From Photobacterium salinisoli (lineage in GTDB: Bacteria; Pseudomonadota; Gammaproteobacteria; Enterobacterales; Vibrionaceae): a stretch of 64,000 nt of DNA. This document shows positions 60,731 to 64,000 of this stretch, in pieces. The first letter of the stretch is position 1; each line of letters begins with the position of its first letter. Where the stretch lies: assembly GCF_003614885.1 (NCBI RefSeq), contig NZ_QZMS01000014.1, forward strand, positions 62,001-126,000. Direction: 5' to 3'. The translations under genes were made by a program, and so were the position numbers. The notes under the pieces are model-generated. The model saw nothing but the letters and a program-made list of their open reading frames with translations. It was not told the DNA's origin and did no database searches.

Positions 60731-60743
60731 GTAGGAAATTATT

Positions 60744-60766
60744 AGCCGAGTATATACAACTCGGCT
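60744..60766. terminator. Bidirectional terminator-like hairpin between the membrane gene and the repressor
   Basis: AGCCGAGT (60744-60751) pairs with ACTCGGCT (60759-60766) with a 7-base loop, 13 bp after one stop and 30 bp before the convergent one. T-runs on both sides are weak. Confidence 0.6.
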
Positions 60767-60795
60767 TCACTATAAACAGGTAAGCTTTTTGTTCC

Positions 60796-61404
60796 CTACA
60801 TTCTTTGCCCTGACCAAACTACCTCACCAATTACTTCAAAATCACTGCTCATGATCTCTTCTTTGCTCAGCTCCCACGGTTGGTAATTGTCGTTGTCACT
60901 GGTGACAGACAGACCATGTTTTGAGAACTGCAGACGTTTGACCATCAACTGACCTTCAAATCGAAAGACGTAGATTCCATCACCAGTAAAATGATCGATT
61001 TGGTTCACCATGACCAGACAGCCATTCTTGAGCGTTGGGTACATGCTGTCACCCTTCACAGGCATCAGAAAGACATTGGCTGCTTTTACCCCGACTTCGT
61101 TCTGAATGTAGGATTCACTGAAAACGATATCGCTCGACTTCTCTTCACTTACCACTAAAGCGCCATGGCCTGCACTGGCTTCTACCTCGTAGAAATCGAG
61201 GGTGACATACCCTTTTGGCGGAGCAATCACCCCATTTTGTGATATTTGTCTCGCTTTTAGGAAAATATCTTCAGGGATTTTTTCACGTGTCTTCCATGAC
61301 TGAATGGTCTTCGGAGATACCCCCAGAACCTTTGCCAGATCTACGTTCTTCGCAGTATTCGTTAGCTTCTTTAACTCTGCAATCTGCTCGTCGATACTCT
61401 GCAT
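60796..61404 (-). CDS. Phage repressor, CI-like with S24 (LexA-type) self-cleaving domain
   Basis: 202 residues. The N-terminal helix-turn-helix holds LAKVLGVSPKTIQSWKTREKIPEDIF, of the Bac_CI_repr kind. The C-terminal S24 peptidase domain begins after residue 65: the cleavage site Ala-Gly lies in EASAGHGALV, the Ser in VKGDSMYPT and the Lys in GQLMVKRLQF. RecA-stimulated self-cleavage after DNA damage would therefore induce the prophage. It is divergent from the PrtN-like gene across a 135-bp operator region. Confidence 0.92.
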   Translation of the reverse strand: MQSIDEQIAELKKLTNTAKNVDLAKVLGVSPKTIQSWKTREKIPEDIFLKARQISQNGVIAPPKGYVTLDFYEVEASAGHGALVVSEEKSSDIVFSESYIQNEVGVKAANVFLMPVKGDSMYPTLKNGCLVMVNQIDHFTGDGIYVFRFEGQLMVKRLQFSKHGLSVTSDNDNYQPWELSKEEIMSSDFEVIGEVVWSGQRM

Positions 61405-61539
61405 GTGTGCTGCTCCATGTCTGCAAATGTATTGCTAAGTGAAAAATGATCGGCAATAATGCTGCCAGATGTTGTTGCGGGTGATTTGCGGGTGTTTGAG
61501 TCACTCCGAATTGCTCCAAGTGTACTACATAGAGGCTGT
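61405..61539. promoter_or_regulatory. Divergent lysis-lysogeny control region
   Basis: It separates the repressor and PrtN-like genes. Seen are a direct repeat TTGCGGGTG at 61475-61483 and 61486-61494, exactly one helical turn apart, and an inverted repeat TATTGC (61430-61435) with GCAATA (61453-61458). These are the natural candidates for repressor or activator operators. Promoters could not be assigned with certainty. Confidence 0.5.
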
Positions 61540-61794
61540 ATGAATACAAATTTTGCACTACTTGCACGCTTCCAAAGTCCAACCGTTGAACTAAAGCAGG
61601 TCTGTCAGGAGTTCTTCGGCATTACGCCAAAGACAGCCGAGCAGAAAGCCAAAGCATGTGATTTTCCCGTTCCTACCTTCAAGCTGCGCGACTCTGAGCG
61701 CAGCCCTACATTAATCAAGATTGATGATCTGGCGGCTTATATTGACCGCCGTTATGAACAAGCCAGAACAGACTGGCAATCTGTCCGCGGCTAA
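61540..61794 (+). CDS. PrtN-like transcriptional activator (Cox position)
   Basis: 84 residues from the ATG at 61540 (MNTNFALLARFQSPTVELKQVC). The segment EFFGITPKTAEQKAKACDFPVP and the end IDDLAAYIDRRYEQAR match pyocin activator PrtN family proteins, which turn on pyocin or early phage genes when the repressor is cleaved. It occupies the place that cox has in P2. AGAGG precedes the start; the frame open upstream would run through the operator region. Confidence 0.82.
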   Translation: MNTNFALLARFQSPTVELKQVCQEFFGITPKTAEQKAKACDFPVPTFKLRDSERSPTLIKIDDLAAYIDRRYEQARTDWQSVRG

Positions 61795-61804
61795 GGGGGC
61801 TGTC

Positions 61805-61993
61805 ATGGACCCGATTCACACCCCTTGTCCTGACATGGCTGGCATGGTCAATCCTGATCCCGAGAAACGCCAGCGCGCTGTATTCCTGCTGGGTAAGTTG
61901 CGGGAAAAACACGGGATTAGAAAGCGCACCTACACACCCCGCCCGATGAACTACAAATGCACGCCAACAGGCTGCTATGAGGTCAATGAGTAA
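61805..61993 (+). CDS. Small phage protein of unknown function
   Basis: 62 residues from the ATG at 61805, which follows AAGGGGGC at good distance; earlier in-frame starts overlap the activator gene. The sequence is basic in the middle (EKRQRAVFLLGKLREKHGIRKR) with two Cys near the end (YKCTPTGCYEV). Its stop overlaps the ATG of the replication gene, so the two are translationally coupled. I recognise no family. Confidence 0.65.
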   Translation: MDPIHTPCPDMAGMVNPDPEKRQRAVFLLGKLREKHGIRKRTYTPRPMNYKCTPTGCYEVNE

Positions 61994-63768
61994 TGCAATA
62001 CGGTACTATTTTTACTCGCCATTTCTTAAAGCGTCTCCCGCAAGTCGTCCGTCAGGATATCCGCACCAAGATAGCCAGCCGCCAGCAGCGCGGCGGGGCT
62101 ACCCGTGACAACCTTGACCGCTTCAGTGATGAGGCGGTGAAGTTCGGCTTAAAAGTCGCCCCCTTCATAGAAAACAAGTTTTCCTTTGTCGACAGCCGCA
62201 ACAAGGTCAACGCCGAGCGTTTAAACCATAACATTCTGATGCGAGACGAGGCCGTGCGTAAGCTGGCCCGTCTGGTTGCTGATGAGAATATGCAGGCAAT
62301 GAAAGACATTGACCCGCAGGTTTTTGACAGCTTTCTGGAAGCCATGAAGCATATCTATGCTGTGCTGGCTGAGAATATCCGCGCTATTTCCATTAACCCG
62401 CCTGTATTGCCCGGTGGCAAGGTGGAGGTTGAACGCGCCGAGCAAGTGCTTACAGCTTCAGTGCTGAAAATGCAGTCTGAAGAATGGATTGAGCGCCGCC
62501 TGTTGCACCTTCGGGCGCAGTACATTGAGTACGCACAGATAGCCCTTGAGCGCGTCGGCGACAAAGGGCACCAGACTAAATACATTTCCTATCCGTCTTT
62601 CCAGAACTGGAAGAACAAGCAGCGTGAAGCAGAAAGCTTCATTCAGAACACCGTGGTGTACAACGAGGCCACCGGGGAGCACTTCGACCTTGCCGAGGTG
62701 ATCAAGCGCACCACGGCCAACCCGGAAAACCGCCGGATTGAAATGATGGTACGTTCCCGTGGCTTTGAAGAGCTGGCGCAGGATTTAGGTTACACCGCGT
62801 TATTTCTGACGTGGACATTGCCGAGCAAGTACCACCGCAATTCTAACAAGTGGAACGGGGCCACGGTCAAAGAAGGCCACGGTAACCTGATGCAGCAGTG
62901 GGCGCAGGCCCGCGCCCTGATTGCCAAAGAAGATATTCACTACTTCGGTTTTCGCGTGGCAGAGCCGCACAAAGACGGCACCAGCCATGGCCACTATTTT
63001 CTGTTCTGCGATCCGAAAGACAAAGACACCCTGATTAACATCATATCCGGCGTGGCAACCGCTGAAGACAGAGCCGAGCTGGGAGACGACATTTCCCCGC
63101 GCTTTGACGTTAAGGAAGCTGACCCGGCCAAGGGCGGCGCTACGGCGTATATCGCTAAGTACGTTTCGAAAAACATCAACGGCAAGCACATGCCGGACAC
63201 CGAAGCCGAAGAAAGCGCGTTTCGCGTCCGGGCGTGGGCCTCAGTTCACCGTATCCGCCAGTTTCAGCAGTTCGGCGGTGAGCCTGTTTCCCTGTGGCGC
63301 CATCTGCGCCGGGCTACTGAAGAACAAACCCGTATTGATCCAAAACTCGAAGCGCTGCGACAGGCGGCGGATTCCTCTAAGTGGGCGCTGTTTTGCCAGC
63401 TCGCCGCGGATGCCCAGTTGGCCTATGAAGAAAAACAAAACCAGTACGGCGAGAGCGTGAAAAAAGCCATTGGCTTTCACTGGGTTTCTGAAGGGGTGAG
63501 CACCTTCATTTCGACATGCAACGAGACCTACCGATTAGTGAAAAAGTCTGAGTTGGGGGCGCTTTTAGAGTCGCGGAGCGGCTCCCCTTGGAGCACTGAA
63601 AATAACTGTAACCCCATGCTCGGAGAGCACTTAAAACAGGTGACCGGATGGAGCCTTGCCGGGGTGCAGTGCCTGATTAAACCCATATTGGCCGGGGCCA
63701 AAGTGCCAATAGACAAAGATTGCCAGCTCAAACTGGCAAATAACCGCTTAATTGTGACCCGAGGATAA
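61993..63768 (+). CDS. Phage replication endonuclease, P2 gpA-like HUH protein
   Basis: 591 residues. The HUH metal motif is GTSHGHYFLF near residue 332, and the tyrosine motif is ATAYIAKYVSKNI near 385 with two Tyr four apart, both typical of gpA/rolling-circle initiators that nick one strand and join to its 5' end. LFLTWTLPSKYHRN near 272 is motif 1. No separate helicase is seen, so host Rep is expected to unwind, as for P2. The phage origin is often inside this gene. Confidence 0.92.
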   Translation: MQYGTIFTRHFLKRLPQVVRQDIRTKIASRQQRGGATRDNLDRFSDEAVKFGLKVAPFIENKFSFVDSRNKVNAERLNHNILMRDEAVRKLARLVADENMQAMKDIDPQVFDSFLEAMKHIYAVLAENIRAISINPPVLPGGKVEVERAEQVLTASVLKMQSEEWIERRLLHLRAQYIEYAQIALERVGDKGHQTKYISYPSFQNWKNKQREAESFIQNTVVYNEATGEHFDLAEVIKRTTANPENRRIEMMVRSRGFEELAQDLGYTALFLTWTLPSKYHRNSNKWNGATVKEGHGNLMQQWAQARALIAKEDIHYFGFRVAEPHKDGTSHGHYFLFCDPKDKDTLINIISGVATAEDRAELGDDISPRFDVKEADPAKGGATAYIAKYVSKNINGKHMPDTEAEESAFRVRAWASVHRIRQFQQFGGEPVSLWRHLRRATEEQTRIDPKLEALRQAADSSKWALFCQLAADAQLAYEEKQNQYGESVKKAIGFHWVSEGVSTFISTCNETYRLVKKSELGALLESRSGSPWSTENNCNPMLGEHLKQVTGWSLAGVQCLIKPILAGAKVPIDKDCQLKLANNRLIVTRG

Positions 63769-63772
63769 ATTG

Positions 63773-64000
63773 ATGATTGAAACCATGACCGCTGAGCAGC
63801 TACGCCACGCCGAAAAAGCCATTGATACGGCGGAAGCCTTATCCGTGGAGGTGAAGGGCGAGATTGAAAAGCTCAAAGCGCTGGATATGAAAGTGCTGGT
63901 GAAAAAGGTCTCTGCCGTGATGTTCAGCGGCGGCTCCCTGAGTCTGGAGGCTATCGGCCTGCCGGGTGATTTCTTTGACAAGTTGGAAATGCTCGACGGG
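63773..64000 (+). CDS. Phage protein, 5' part only (runs off the window end)
   Basis: The ATG at 63773, preceded by GAGGAT, opens 76 codons with no stop before the window ends. MIETMTAEQLRHAEKAID is followed by a Lys/Glu-rich helix and GSLSLEAIGLPGDFFDKL. It starts 4 bp after the replication gene, so it belongs to the same early operon. I recognise no family. Confidence 0.7.
   Translation, partial: MIETMTAEQLRHAEKAIDTAEALSVEVKGEIEKLKALDMKVLVKKVSAVMFSGGSLSLEAIGLPGDFFDKLEMLDG

Larger units (their letters stand above)
59536..64000 (+). mobile_element. Prophage (left end), integrated in dusA and continuing past the window
   Basis: From the dusA break onward the genes are: an AT-rich membrane protein, an S24 repressor, a divergent PrtN-like activator, a small protein, an HUH replication endonuclease and a partial gene. 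The order repressor, activator, rep fits P2-like or related vibriophages. No integrase or structural gene is in the visible part. The integrase is probably at the other end, by attR. Confidence 0.85.

Overview
The window is a gammaproteobacterial chromosome segment of roughly 50% GC. The gene order psd-rsgA-orn-tRNA-queG-nnr-tsaE-amiB-mutL-miaA-hfq-hflX-hflK-hflC-purA-rnr-rlmB and rpsF-priB-rpsR-rplI-dnaB-alr is the one known from enterobacteria and vibrios. motX directly after purA (polar sodium-driven flagellum), a periplasmic Bsr-type racemase and a VcINDY-like dicarboxylate transporter point to Vibrionaceae. The GC level suggests a Photobacterium- or Grimontia-like member, but the genus cannot be fixed from the sequence alone.

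Layout. 1-6.7 kb: end of an acyl-CoA dehydrogenase, a hotdog thioesterase, a frameshifted ricin-like lectin gene, a DsbA/FrnE-type protein, WrbA, a LiuC-like hydratase, a LysR regulator and ModF. 6.7-7.35 kb: a non-coding tract with four copies of a hairpin-bearing repeat. 7.35-19 kb, mostly minus strand: RimK, Bsr, two chemoreceptors, EpmB, a DMT exporter and a DASS transporter, with efp and epmA on the plus strand (EpmA, EpmB and EF-P form one modification pathway). 19-36.9 kb: the conserved psd-to-purA block. It contains an fMet-Gly-fMet-Gly-Gly tRNA array whose last member is disrupted, a run of hairpins ending in a terminator, and a DnaA-box cluster at the position of E. coli datA. 37-47.9 kb: motX with a sigma-28 promoter, rnr, rlmB, the ribosomal-protein operon, dnaB, alr and an Omp85-family protein. 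48-59 kb: an ATP-grasp ligase divergent from a GNAT/C39-peptidase fusion, then pgi, a cold-shock protein, CheX, Zur, YpfJ, a secreted subtilase and a DUF3597 protein.

59.4-64 kb: the first 30 codons of dusA are cut off by a prophage that runs past the window end. Seen of it are an AT-rich three-helix membrane protein, an S24-type repressor, a PrtN-like activator divergent from it, a small protein, an HUH replication endonuclease of the P2 gpA type and one open partial gene. No integrase lies between the attachment site and the repressor.

The stretches most worth a second look are the 6.7-7.3 kb repeat array, the disrupted tRNA with its structured trailer and datA-like locus (22.4-23.2 kb), the ligase/GNAT-protease pair (48.1-50.8 kb) and the dusA prophage junction with its AT-rich membrane gene (59.4-60.7 kb).
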